DNA of 64,000 nt from Edaphochlamys debaryana (lineage: Eukaryota; Chlorophyta; Chlorophyceae; Chlamydomonadales). Below the pieces are notes generated by a model. That model saw only the letters and a program-made list of their open reading frames with translations, was not told where the DNA came from and searched no databases. Position numbers and translations under genes: made by a program. This document shows, in pieces, positions 21,497-32,269 of the stretch (the stretch's first letter is position 1; every line of letters starts with the position of its first letter). Location: positions 496,001-560,000 of the forward strand of contig JAEHOE010000062.1 in the NCBI GenBank assembly GCA_016858145.1. Reading direction: 5' to 3'.

Positions 21497-24452
21497 CTAG
21501 AGGAAGTTGGCGTCCAGCTGCTTGAGCTTGGGCAGCATGTTGCACAGCTTGCGCTTGTACTGGGGGTCGTGAGACTGGGGGGGAGGGTTTGGGGGAACCG
21601 GGGTGGGATATCGAGAGGGGGTTGGGGTCGGAGGAGAGAAAGGGATGAGGGGCGGAGCGGTGCGGGCGGACGTTGAGCAAGGACTGGGAAGGGAGCCAAA
21701 GAAGCTCAGTCGGTCAGCATGCAGGCCCCATCCGTGCCGTACTCACGCACGGGTTGCCCTCCAGGTAGATGCACGTGAGCGAGTGCCGTACGGGGTCGAG
21801 GGCCTTGTCGAAGGCCGCGTCGATGGCGGGCAGCTTGTTGTCGTTGAGCCAGAGGTCCTCCAGCTGGGGGGGGGGGGGCGGGAGGGGGGGGGGGGAGGTG
21901 GGTGGGTGGGTGGAAGGGGATGGGGTTGGGGCACTCGGTTGCAGAGTTCAGCAGAGGCCGATGTATAGCGGCAGTGGGAGTCGGGTGGGACTCAGGGCTG
22001 ACGGAACCTAGCCGTGGCGCCCTAGGTAGAATGCCGGTGTGAGGTTGCCGTTGTGCGTGCGAGGGCATTACCATGGACAGGTGCTTGCCTGCGTGTTTGC
22101 CGCCAGGTCATCGTGGCGGATCTCGGCGATCCGGTTGGACGAGACGTCGAGGATCTTGAGCCCCGTCAGCGCCGACAGGCCCTCGAGTACGGAGATGCCG
22201 TTGTGCGACAGGTACAGCTCCTCGAGCGCCGTACACGCCTCGATGCCCGCCATGGAGGCTAGCCTGAGGAGTTGGCCGGGGCCGGGGCCGGGGTCGGGGT
22301 TGGTTGAAGTCGTTGGGGTGGTTGAGGTACCGGTCGTGAGCAAAGGCTTCACTGGGCACACAGGGTCAATAATCAAGCCCGCCCATGCGTCTGCCTCCCT
22401 CCCCCACCGGTTGCTCTGCAGCGAGATGCGGCGGAGGTTGGTGAGGGTGGCCAGTCCGTCCACCTGAGGGTGCGGAGTGCGTGGATGGGTGGGCAGGCGG
22501 GGGCAAAGGCGGGAGGGCGGGGTGTCTCAGCGGACCAGGGAAGGGTAGAGAGGGAAAGGACCATACAACAAGCCCGCTCTAGCCAGGTCCCTGACCAATC
22601 CTCAGCAACCCTCGGCCCCTTGGTCCTCCACCGTGAGTGGACACTCCGAGCTTCTCCGTTGCAGTGCTAAGGAGGAGAGCAACCCGAGGCAAGCTCCAAG
22701 CCCCAATCCCATGGTTCCCATCCCATCCCCGCCCATCCCGGCCCGCGTGCCTTGGTGATGCGGTTGCGCCCGAGCCACAGCTCATTCAGGTTAGTCATGC
22801 TGTCGATCCCCTCGATCGCGCGGATCCGATTGGATCCCAGCTCCAGCAGCGTCAGGGTGGTCAGGTGCGAGAGCCCCGCAATGGCCGTGACCTGTCAGCG
22901 GGGAGTGCCACGGAGGGGGAGGCAGACGATGCGAGTGAGGCAAGGGAGGTGCTTTAGCAGCCGAGGGGCGGCAGGGTCGTGAGGTTTTGCGTCGGGTGGA
23001 AGGCTGTGCGTCGGGCGGGTTGGCCACATAGTGCAGCACCATGGGACCTCTGCGCCTCCTGCCTCCAACTGTCACTAGTCCTTCGGCCCCGATCCCCTTC
23101 CACGGTGTCTTGGGATAGGAGAGACCAGGCGTGGCGTGTGCTCGAACCCCTGCCCTGCCCCCTCCACCCCACCCCCCTCCCTCTCTCCCCCCACCTTGTT
23201 GCTGGCCACGTACAGCTCCTCCAGGCGGGTGGAATCCAGATCCGCCAGGGGCAGCAGGTTCCGGATCTGGATGCAGTCCAGGGCACGGGGGAGCCGTTGG
23301 CGGAAAGAGCACATGGGAGCCAAGCCGGCACGGCACACACAAGGCGAAGCCCGTTTCAGCCGGGTTCTCGCTTTTTGCTGCTTTGGGTTTACTTGAGCTA
23401 TCACTAATCAGGGTCAGCACACAAGGCGAAGCACGGTAGGTCCGTTCCTTCCCCTGCGGCATGGCCCCAGCCTCCTAAGGCCCAGATCTGCCAAAGCCCA
23501 CGTGCCTTGTGGAGGGAACAGTCGACACCAGGCCACGCGTAAGTACCGTTCCTCGTCTTCCCTTTCACCCGTACAGGCTTGCTCTTCCCGTGAAAGCTCT
23601 GCCCTGCCCTACCCCTGAAACCCCAAGCTTCCGTACCTGGTTGTAGGAGCACTCGAGGCGCCTCAGCTCCGTGAATCCTTTGAGGCTGGGGATCTGGGTG
23701 GGGGACAGGGATGGAACCGGGTTTGCGCAGGGCGGGGACGCGGGGCACCGGTTGCCGTATGGTGGGAGGCAGTAGGGACGTGGGCTGAGCTAGCTCCCTC
23801 GTCCTCTCGCCCTCCCCTTGGGCTCGTATCCTCTTCTCTCCTTTCCTGCCCCTGCTTCCGTTTGCCCGCCCTCCGCCATGGGGCAGGTCCCCGTCCGCCT
23901 CCACCTGTCCCAACTCAGCCCTTCCAGTACGGTATTCACCACGTCTCATCCAACCTGCTCCCCCCATACTGCATATCCCCCCAATATATGTTTGCGTAAG
24001 GCGGCTCACATTGGAGAGGTGGTTATCCCGGAACTCCAGGTCCTCTAGTGCGCCTTTGCAGCTGCTGCCGCTCCATGCCGAGACGTTTGCGAGCAGGTTT
24101 TGCCGGAAGTTGATGCTCTTTAGCCCTGTGTGACGAACACAGAAGAACGGAGAGGCTTATGGGGCGCGTAGGGTCATGGGGGCTGCAGAGTGGGATGGGG
24201 GCGGCCGGGGGGGCGGCGAGGGGGGGGGCGCACCTTGCAGCTCGAGAAGGCGCGGGTCGAGCGTCCGCAACCGGTTCGCGGTGAGGTCGATCGCCTGCAG
24301 GAAGTACCACGACATGAAGTTAAGGCTTATGCCGCGGCGGGAGGACCCAGCAGCGACTTGGCGCGCGCGTTCACCGTGAGTGTCGGCTCGATTTCCACGC
24401 TGGACAGGTCCGGCAGATGAGCATTAGTGAGGTCTAGCTCCGTCGCAGGCAT
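21497..24452 (-). CDS. PPP1R7: SDS22, protein phosphatase 1 regulatory subunit 7 (LRR protein)
   Basis: Ten exons, about 316 aa: 24452-24375, 24294-24234, 24125-24010, 23693-23637, 23266-23195, 22891-22751, 22463-22408, 22263-22089, 21863-21747, 21574-21497; phases agree. The product is a run of SDS22-type 22-residue leucine-rich repeats (for example LTTLTLLELGSNRIRAIEGI, MTNLNELWLGRNRITK, LKILDVSSNRIAEI, LEDLWLNDNKLPAI) closed by the family C-cap SHDPQYKRKLCNMLPKLKQL. SDS22 binds the PP1 catalytic subunit and controls its maturation and targeting. Two exons (ending 22751 and 22089) are followed by GC donors (AAG|GCACGC and CAG|GCAAGC). Length matches the family (about 320-360 aa). Confidence 0.93.
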
Positions 24453-24779
24453 GTTTACATGGAGCGATACGATAGGGGCTTGGAGGGGGGCTCACGGAGC
24501 GAAGAGGTACCTCTTTGGCTTCTACTGCTGCAAGCGAGCTGTCGTTTGTGCTATCAGCTTTCACGTGAGGTCGAACCGAATAGATAAAGCAAGTGTAGCA
24601 GCCGGGGCTTGAGGCACGCTTCTGCCCTCGCGCTCATGCGGGTCGCGACCGGCTTCTTGGTCGCGCTGACCGTGCACGCCGGCACGCAAACAGGCCACCC
24701 CGAACATACTGATCACAACGTACCCACTATGAAGGCTAGGCCGGCCCCACGGTCCCTGCTCTGAAGCCCCAACGCTGCG
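24453..24779. promoter_or_regulatory. Short divergent intergenic region, probable shared promoter
   Basis: Only 327 bp separate the start codons of SDS22 (minus) and the ankyrin/U-box gene (plus), so both promoters and 5'UTRs must fit here. The stretch is less GC-rich than its neighbours, including an AT-rich piece near 24570-24600. No specific motif is claimed. Confidence 0.45.
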
Positions 24780-27700
24780 ATGGGCAACTACACGTCCTCA
24801 GCCGGGACCAGCTCCGGCTTCACGCCCTCTGATGCCTTCTTCTTGACTGAGGCCACTAGGAGCGGCTCCCTAGACATCATCCGACTGTTCCTCAAGAAGA
24901 ATCCTGCCTTGGTCTATGCCGCAAACCCCGACAAGAGCACACCGTGGCACGTCGCCTCGGCTTCGGGGCATGACGTGGTGCTGCGGGTGCTCATAGACAC
25001 GGCGCGGGCGCAGGCTCTGTCCAACACGTTCGACCCTTTGAGCAAGGTGTGGGTCGCAAGCTGCCCGCACGCGCGGGATCTAGGACGGGCCGTTGTGCGA
25101 GGTGGGCAGCCGTGCCTTCGCCGGGGAAAGGGGCGTGGGGAGCGCCAAGCGTCTGCCGAGGGAGGGGGCGCTCCCCAAATGGACCGGGTTACCCAGCCGC
25201 TGCCCAAGGGTGCCGCCAGCTGCCGAGAAGCGAAGGGGCAGCCCAGCAAGCTACAGCCATGGACTTAGAGCGTGCGATGCAAGCCATGGATGGCTCGCTG
25301 TAACTAGGCGCTCTAGGACTGGGGTTAGGCGAGGAATTGCACCTCATACGGGAAGCATGTGTAGGGGCAGCTCAGCGTTGACTGGATGCCGGAACTGGCG
25401 CGGGCCTTGCCTCGGATGGGGTTGGCAGGCGGTGGGTGGGAGGGTTGGGCCAGTGCCGAGAAGAGAGCAGGGCAGGAAAGGGCTCGCCTCCCCAGTCGGC
25501 AGCCTATCTGGGGCCCCGCCGCTGCTCCTTGGCAAGGGTGTGGATCCAGGGTGGGTCTGCTACAGCCGAATGCCTTCCCGGGGAGGGTAGAAGGGGCAGG
25601 TGCGGGCACTGCAGCGGCGTGGGGACCTTGCAGGCAGCCGTTTGGGGACAGGCATGCAACCAGTGTCCTTCAGACAGGCCAGCTCACGGACCCGGTGTGC
25701 CCTCCCGTTCCGCACATGTGCCCGTTGACCATCCCGCCGTATCTCCCCCACCCCCCCCTCCCCTTGGCCCCACGCCAGGTCATCAACAAGCAGGTGGGTG
25801 GGCATAGGCGGGAGTGGGCGGCCGCCTCGGCGAGAATCAGGGCATAAGGGTTGTGCTGACGGTCGCTAGTCCCCTGGCCAAGGGCGAGCCGCCTCTCACC
25901 CCATTACAAGCCAGCGTCCCCACAGCGCCACCTCTCCACCCCTCCATCCCCGCCCCGCCCCACTCCACCCCACCCCACCCCACCCCACCCCCTCACCTTC
26001 CCTCCGCCCTCCGCCCCCGCCCCAGAACGACAAGGGCCAGACGCCCCTCATGCTGGCATGCGGGGGCGGCCACAGCGTGTGCGTGCGGCTGCTGCTGGAG
26101 AGCGGGGCGCACCTGCTGGTGGCGGACGCGGGGGGCCTGTCGGCGCTGCACTACGCGGCCTCGCACAACGGAGGGCCGGACGGCAAGGGTGGGGCGGCGG
26201 GGCGGGGCGGGGTCCCGGGGCTGGGATGTGAGCTGGGTTGTGACTGGGGCAGGGGTGTGGGAGCACGAGGCGCGCAGGGGGCCCCGTCATCGGGCGGCAT
26301 CTTGCCGTACCATACCTCACAGCATACCGTACCGTGCCGTTCCACGCAGGCAATGACTGCGTGGAGCTGCTCCTGGCGCACATGCAGCAGCAGCTGCTGC
26401 TCACTGCGCCCGACAACCCCGAGGTGCACAGCAACATCATCCGCAAGTGGGTCGGGCGGGGAGGGCGGGAGGCGGTGGGGGTGGGAAGGAAGGGGTGGCG
26501 GGGAGCGGTGGGGGGCGAGTGGGTCAGGCAGGTAGGGGTGTGCGCGATGGTCAGTGACGCTGCGTACCCTCGGTTCCCTCTACTCGCCTGCTCGCAGGTT
26601 TGTGGACGCGGGTGATCTGTACGGCCGTACGGCACTGCACTACGCGGCCTGGTCGGGAAACGCGGCGGCGGCGCACTGCCTGTGGGCGGCGGGGGCCGAC
26701 ATCTGCGCCCGCACAGAGGTGCGGGGCGCCGGGGGCCTGCAGCCGTACGCTTGGTCGATCGGGGGCCGGGGTGGTGGAGTGCAGGCGTGTCGGGAGAATA
26801 GCGGCACCCTGAAGGGAGGTTGCGGTGGGCCGGCCTGCGCCAGCTGCAACCTTACACGCCCTCTCATCATGGTTTCCTCCACCTCCCCCCGCACCGCTGC
26901 TTCCCGCAGGCCGACTGCTATGACTCGGAGCTGCCCTGCAACGCCGGGACCACGCCCCTGCACTTCGCGGCCATGCGGGGCAACCAGGTGCGCGCGCGGG
27001 GCGGCCGGTGCAGATCCGCGGCCCTAAAGCCACTCTCCGGCGGCCGGCAGCCGCGTCAGAGGCGTCGCGGTTCTTGCCACGGCCTTCCACCAAACCCTAG
27101 GCTCCACGCCTCCTGCTTCGCCCCTAGTGCGAAAGCGGGCGGGCCAAAGAGCCTTGGCCGGCAAGAAAGCGGTGCGTGCGGTGGCCCTTCTCAACTGGAA
27201 TTCTTGCGTCCGACCCGCACCCCTCCTTCGCCCCTGTTTTCTAGGCGGTCGTGGTGCTCCTGCTGGCCGCATGGCACCGCATGATGACCCGCCCCAAGGC
27301 CCCCCTGCCCCGGGCCTCGTACAGCCGCGTCCCGCCCGCCGCCGGGCCCGACCCAGCCGCACCGACGGGCGGAGAGGGCAGCCCGGGAGCGGGCGGCCGA
27401 TCGGCAAGTGGCGAGGGCGGGGAGGGCAAGGAGCAGCAGCCGGGGGCGTCGGGCGCGGCGGACGGAGCGGCCAAGGAGGGAGGGGAGCCTGGGAAGGAAG
27501 GGGCTGGGGCGTCGGAGGGTGGCGAGGGGGTTGGGAAGGAGGGAAAGGGGGAAGCCGGCGGTGGGGCGGGCGCTAGCGGCGGAGGCGCGGGGGCCACGGA
27601 GGCAGGTGGCGGCGAAGCCGCCGCCGCCGCCCGGCCTCCCAGCTCTGCCGCAAGCGACGGGCCCTCCACCAGCGGTGGCGGAGCCTCAGCTGCCGCCGCC

Positions 27701-29312
27701 GCCAACCCGCGCGCCAGCAGCAACGGCGGCGGCTCCGCCGGCCGCCTGCCGCCCCGGCCGCCCTCGCCTCGGCTGCCGCCGGCGGACCCCCGGCTCATGA
27801 CGGACGCGTACGGCATGACGCCGTACAGGTATGTGCCAGGGCTGCCATTCATCAACGTAACTGGCCCTGGGCTGCCTATCTACAGTTTGGGGCGTTGACC
27901 ATGGGCAATTGGGCATTGAGCTTGGGCTGAGATTTGGGTCTGCAGCAGTCTACCGCGCTCGTCGGATGGTTCCCCTCGTCGCCTCACCCTTGCCGCTACC
28001 CCCACCGCCTCCGCAGCATCGCCCGGAAGCGCTGTACGGAGATCGCATCCATGCTGATCGAGCTGCTGGATCCATCCACCAACTTCGCGGCGGGCGACAA
28101 CCTGGACGAGCGGCCGCTCGGCCTGCCCAACGCGCCTGGATCCAGCCAGGATCTCGTGACACGCAATCCCGGGGAGGGCAGCGATGAGGAGCATGACTCA
28201 GACGACCCTGAACACGCGGCCACGTCACTCCTACGCCCGCGCGGCCTGGTGGCGCGGCAACGGTTCAACTCCCGCCGCCACGACGGTTCGGCTTCGGACG
28301 GCGACGATTCGGATTCCGACGATTCCGATGACGGCGCCGCCGGCGCGCCGTTGCTGCTGTGGGAGGGCGTGGAGCTGATCCAGGGGATTGCGTCGGATCC
28401 GGATTCTTTCTTCACGCTGCAGCAGACGGCGGCGCTGCTGCAACAGACGGCGGCGCGGCAGCAGGCGGAGGTGAGGGCGGGGCCAGGGCCGTAGAGGGCG
28501 CATGCCGGCAGTCGGCTTGAGCCGAGCCAGGAAGGAGGGGAAGGTGACAACATTGGTGGCGGGGCAGGTGACCAAGTAAGTTTCCCGGTTGCCGCTGCCA
28601 AGGCCCTTCCCCGCCCAACCTTCTCCCCTGCCCCCCGTCACCCCCGCAGGCCCGCAGCTCTGCGTCGGGGCAGGGCAAGCGCGCGTCCGGCAGCGGCGGC
28701 CGCCACGGGCACGGCCAGGGGCACGGCCAGGGGCGGCGGTCCACCACCACGGTGTTGGAGGAGGTGCCGGACTGCTTCCTGTGCCCCCTGACCTGCGAGG
28801 TGGGTGCGCAGGGGCGAGGGCGCATGGGCAGGGAGCTAGCAAGGGTCCGGGACACGTTTAGTCCGCTTGACTCCTGTCCACAGAGGCGCGTCATGGGGGG
28901 TCGGCACGGACAGAGAAAGGCGCTGGGAAACGTGCACGCCACCCTGCTGGCCCGAAATGGGCGGCCATCGGTGGGCTTGTTGCCCTGGTGCATTCGCCCC
29001 ACTTCGGGGACCCTCCACCGACAACCCCTGACCCCGGCCCCCCGATGACCCCACCATCGCCCTCAGGTGTTCCGGGACCCCGTGGTGGCGGCGGACGGCG
29101 TCACGTACGAGCGTGAGGCCATTGAGAAGCACCTGCGCCACGTGCCCACGTCACCCGTGACTAAGCAGCGCCTGCCGTACACGCACGTGTACCCCAACAC
29201 CGCCCTGGTGCGGGCAATCGAGCACTGGCGCGCCACGCAGGGGGCGGGCGCGGGGGGTGCGGCCGGGGGCAGTGGAGCGCACACATCGACGGGGCTGGCG
29301 GGGCGGCGGTAG
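24780..29312 (+). CDS. Ankyrin-repeat E3 ubiquitin ligase with C-terminal U-box, XB3/XBAT-like
   Basis: Ten exons, about 724 aa: 24780-25046, 25779-25793, 26026-26188, 26350-26446, 26598-26718, 26910-26987, 27245-27828, 28017-28470, 28650-28799, 29067-29312; phases agree. It starts MGNYTSS, a consensus N-myristoylation signal. Ankyrin repeats fill about residues 20-275 (KGQTPLMLACGGGHSVCVRL, YGRTALHYAAWSGNAAAAHC, GTTPLHFAAMRGN). A Gly/Ala/Glu-rich insert (about 275-430), a segment with SIARKRCTEIASMLIELL, an acidic Asp/Ser stretch and a U-box (about 628-705: CFLCPLTCEVFRDPVVAADG, VTYEREAIEKHL) follow. Plant XB3/XBAT ligases share the MGN start and ankyrin layout but carry a RING. The second exon is a 15-nt microexon (VINKQ) inside an ankyrin loop. 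Exons 7 (end) to 10 are duplicated at 41838-43491. Confidence 0.88.
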
Positions 29313-29680
29313 AACGAGGGTGCGCGCAGACGGGCGAACACGTTGAGGGGGAGGGGAAGCTGGGAGACAGTGGGGGATGAGCAGGACAACGAGACGAGGG
29401 GGAGGGGCGTGGGCAGGGGCGGGTTGCCGACTGCTAGCCTGAGTCGGGGTCGGGGGTCGCTCGGCGCCGTACGTGGTTTCTTGAGGGCGACTTCTCACCC
29501 GTCCACCCCCACTCTCAGTACGTGGACCTTATAGAACTTACAGAAAGTGAGCTCCTCATCAGCTTAGCCAGTTGTCCCGACACTCCAGCCGACATTGACA
29601 CAACCCGCAAAGCCTCAGACGGTCTCTGTATTTGACATAAGAACTATAGAATATAGCGTTCGTCGTTGCGTGCTGAAAGT
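29313..29680. other. Intergenic region upstream of the HeLo-like/zinc gene
   Basis: About 370 bp without coding signal. The downstream half is AT-richer than the surroundings (for example 29620-29660), fitting a promoter/5'UTR for the gene starting at 29681. No named motif is visible. Confidence 0.35.
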
Positions 29681-31262
29681 ATGGGAGCAGCCTGCTCTTG
29701 TCGGCAGCCATCCGAAGCAGCCTGCTCTTGTCGGCAGCCATCCGAAGTTGCCGTCTTCCACAAGCCGGCAACGGTACTTCTTCAGCAGCCAAAGGAGGAG
29801 ATTTCAGCGGAGGTTTACTATGCGCCAGCGGAGGTCGCTACGGGCATTGTGGAGGCCATTGCCGAAAGCCTCAGCACGGCGCCATGGGTTTCCGCCATCG
29901 CCGGACCCCTGCGCGTCTTTTGCAAGTTTGCACGAGCCATGCGGGAGAACCAGAAGGTCGTCAAGTCGCTGCGCAGAGAGGTGCGTGCGTATTGCTGAGC
30001 GGCGCACGAGGTGGGCGGGTGGGGCAGCAGGCACAATTTCTGCCAGCACACAACCCCAACCCCAACACACGGTACGCAGGTGACTTCGGCCGCTGTCTGC
30101 CTGGACCACATCAATCAGGCCATGATCAAGCAGCAGTGCCAAGACCCTCCTGTCAGCGCAGAGACGCTGGACGAGGTGCAGGAGGTGCGTGACTAACGTG
30201 GGGGGTCGTGGGGGGTGGGCTGAAGGGGGGGCACCTCCACTTGACCGCCCTCCCTTCCTTGCCCTCGCTCATTACTGCCATCCACTCCACCGCAACTCAC
30301 GGCAGGCAATTATCGGGGCCGGCAAGGTGCTGACGCACTTCAACCAAGCCAGGTGGTTCGTGCGGGCCTACTCGGCCCCAACCCTTTCGGCGCGCCTCGT
30401 GGCGGCACGTGTGGAGGTCGAGAGCGCCGCCCGTCACCTCCACACGGAAAGCACCGTATTCGTCGCTGGCGTTGTTATGCAGCCCCGGAACGCGGAAGTG
30501 GGGAAGGTGGTGGCGGAAGACGCGTCTCGGTTCGCACAAAACGCCAAGCCTGCGGATGACCCGGCGGCCGAGGCGGAGGCGGAAGACCTTGAGAGAGCGG
30601 TCGAGCGCCTGGCGGTGGAGGTGTTGGGCAAGATGGCGGCCCTGCTGGGCCTGCAGGAGGGCGAGCTGGCCAGCATGGGCGGGAAGGAGAGGCTCAGGTG
30701 CCTCAAGGCGAAGCTGTCGGCCGAGCAACGGCCACTGCTTCAGGTGGAGCCCCCGGAGGTGGACGCTCTTGGGGTGGAGCTGGCGCTGGTCAGGACCGTG
30801 CGGCCGGTGGAGGGCGGCAGGCCGAACAAGCTCGCCCTGCCACCGGCACACCAGCCGCCAGAGGATGGGTTCTGCATGGCGTGGTGCGGCAGGTCTACCA
30901 GGCCCGAGGATGGCACCCAGTGCACCCGGCACTTCAAGGGCGAGCCCGTGGGCGGCAGTGCCGGTGGCGGGCGATACTATCTCTGCACGCAGCACCGCAA
31001 GTCCCACTTCGCGGGGGCTGCAGCTGCCGGGCCAGCGAAGCAGGGACAGCTGCCTGTGCGGCCGCCAGCTCTGGACAGCCTGCCCGCCAATGGAAAGTGC
31101 ACCGCCATCGGAACCACAACGGGCAGACCGTGCTCGAACGCTGCCAAGTATTCTGTTGACGCTGACGTCGATGGCACGTTCTACTTTGTGTGCGGCACTC
31201 ACCTGAAGAGCCAGTGCGCCGGCCTGGAGTTCACGCTGCTCGAGGGGAGGAGGAGCCGGTAA
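29681..31262 (+). CDS. Acylated HeLo/MLKL-like helical-bundle protein with two Cys/His motifs
   Basis: Three exons, about 453 aa: 29681-29980, 30080-30184, 30306-31262; phases agree. The start MGAACSC fits N-myristoylation on Gly2 plus cysteine palmitoylation, and the ACSCRQPSE unit is directly repeated. Residues about 45-240 are predicted helical with the layout of HeLo-like/MLKL N-terminal bundles: a hydrophobic first helix (APWVSAIAGPLRVFCKFARA), a MRENQKVVKSLRREV segment, and FVRAYSAPTLSARLVAARVE. The second half ends in two related motifs, GFCMAWCGRS...QCTRHF...YYLCTQHRKSHFAG and GKCTAIGTTTGRPCS...YFVCGTHLKSQCAG, each a C...C...CxxH pattern like short zinc-binding modules. Such bundles act in membrane disruption or signalling in MLKL, fungal HET-S and plant resistosomes; here function is inferred. 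The fold call is by pattern and needs profile or structure confirmation. Confidence 0.6.
29688..29747 (+). repeat. 30-bp perfect direct repeat doubling a CSC acylation motif
   Basis: Two adjacent 30-bp copies (29688-29717, 29718-29747) encode ACSCRQPSEA then ACSCRQPSEV, in frame, right behind the initiator MGA. It doubles the number of cysteines available for S-acylation near the N-terminus. Confidence 0.85.
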
Positions 31263-32269
31263 GCACAGACAGCATGGGATGCGATAGTCTGGGCGCGATA
31301 CACCCGTGCGTGGACGTGCTGGGTTTGGGAACGAGGGGCCGAAAGAGGGCGGGGGCTTTGGGGCTAAGCGGGGGTGAAGGAGGTGGGACATGGCAGGGAG
31401 TATGCGCAGACAGACATGACACGTCTATTGCTATGCTTGTGTCAACGCGCGGCGGGGGCGGGGCTACCTGATAGTGCGTGGGAGATTGTACGAGAAGGGG
31501 GCTGTAAGAATAACGAAGCGGGGGTTGCTTGGTGCGAGCGGGTGAGCACCGGTAGGGCAGAGCGCGGAATGCTGATGGGTCCTGCAGTGTAATGGCTTAG
31601 GGAGGCGCCCCTCTTGACGTGTAGAGCCGAAGTCATGGACGGACTGGAAGCAAGGGGGGCGGTTTAGGGGGGGGGTTACTGGAGGGCTGGGTTGTTTGTA
31701 AGGTGGCATGGTGGTGGGAAAACCGCTCAGAAGGCATGAGGCTGCCAGGCTGGGTGTCGTTAATTGGCTGGGTGGGGCTTATTTGACAAGGCGGGTTGGT
31801 GAGAGGGAGCACGTACAGAACGTTCACATAGATGGGGGCACGCTCAAAAGGGACCAGGCAGGAAGCAGCAGCAAGGAAGCGGCTACTGTATGTAAGTCGT
31901 GTGTGTATGCGTGGCGCTGAAGCCGTGCGGCTGAAACGGGCAAGAAGCCCATGTTGTTGATGGCGGCTGTGGCCTCCAGGCAGTGGCACCCTGCCGGGGC
32001 ATAGCAACCATTGCAGGGCTACAGAACAGCCCTCTTCAACCCCCTTGCCCCCAGCCCAAATGAAGGGGAAGAGTCTGACCCCCAGACACAGGTCTTGCGG
32101 GGCCAACGGACCCACGGGGCTGTGGGAGAGGCAGGCGCGGCGCGGACGATACGGTAGGTCTTGCGGTACGGTGCGGTGCTCGAGGCTGCTTCAACCCAGA
32201 AGTGCTACATATATTTACGCCTTATTATGTCCTCCAAGCTAGTGTCGAAGCAAGCACGCGAAAGCACGC
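31263..32269. other. Intergenic region between the two acylated genes
   Basis: About 1 kb, same-strand spacer. No exon recognised on either strand. The stretch just upstream of the next ATG (about 32195-32240) is AT-rich with ATATATTTA, a plausible core promoter position; this is inference. Confidence 0.4.

Noticed and set aside
20378..21676. 432-codon plus-strand open frame between AP4B and SDS22
   Set aside because: It runs antisense across the SDS22 terminal exon, has no domain or repeat character, and long open frames are expected at this GC content.
27241..27855. Minus-strand 204-codon Pro/Ala/Ser-rich open frame
   Set aside because: Antisense of the low-complexity Gly/Ala/Glu insert of the ankyrin/U-box ligase; no independent coding evidence.
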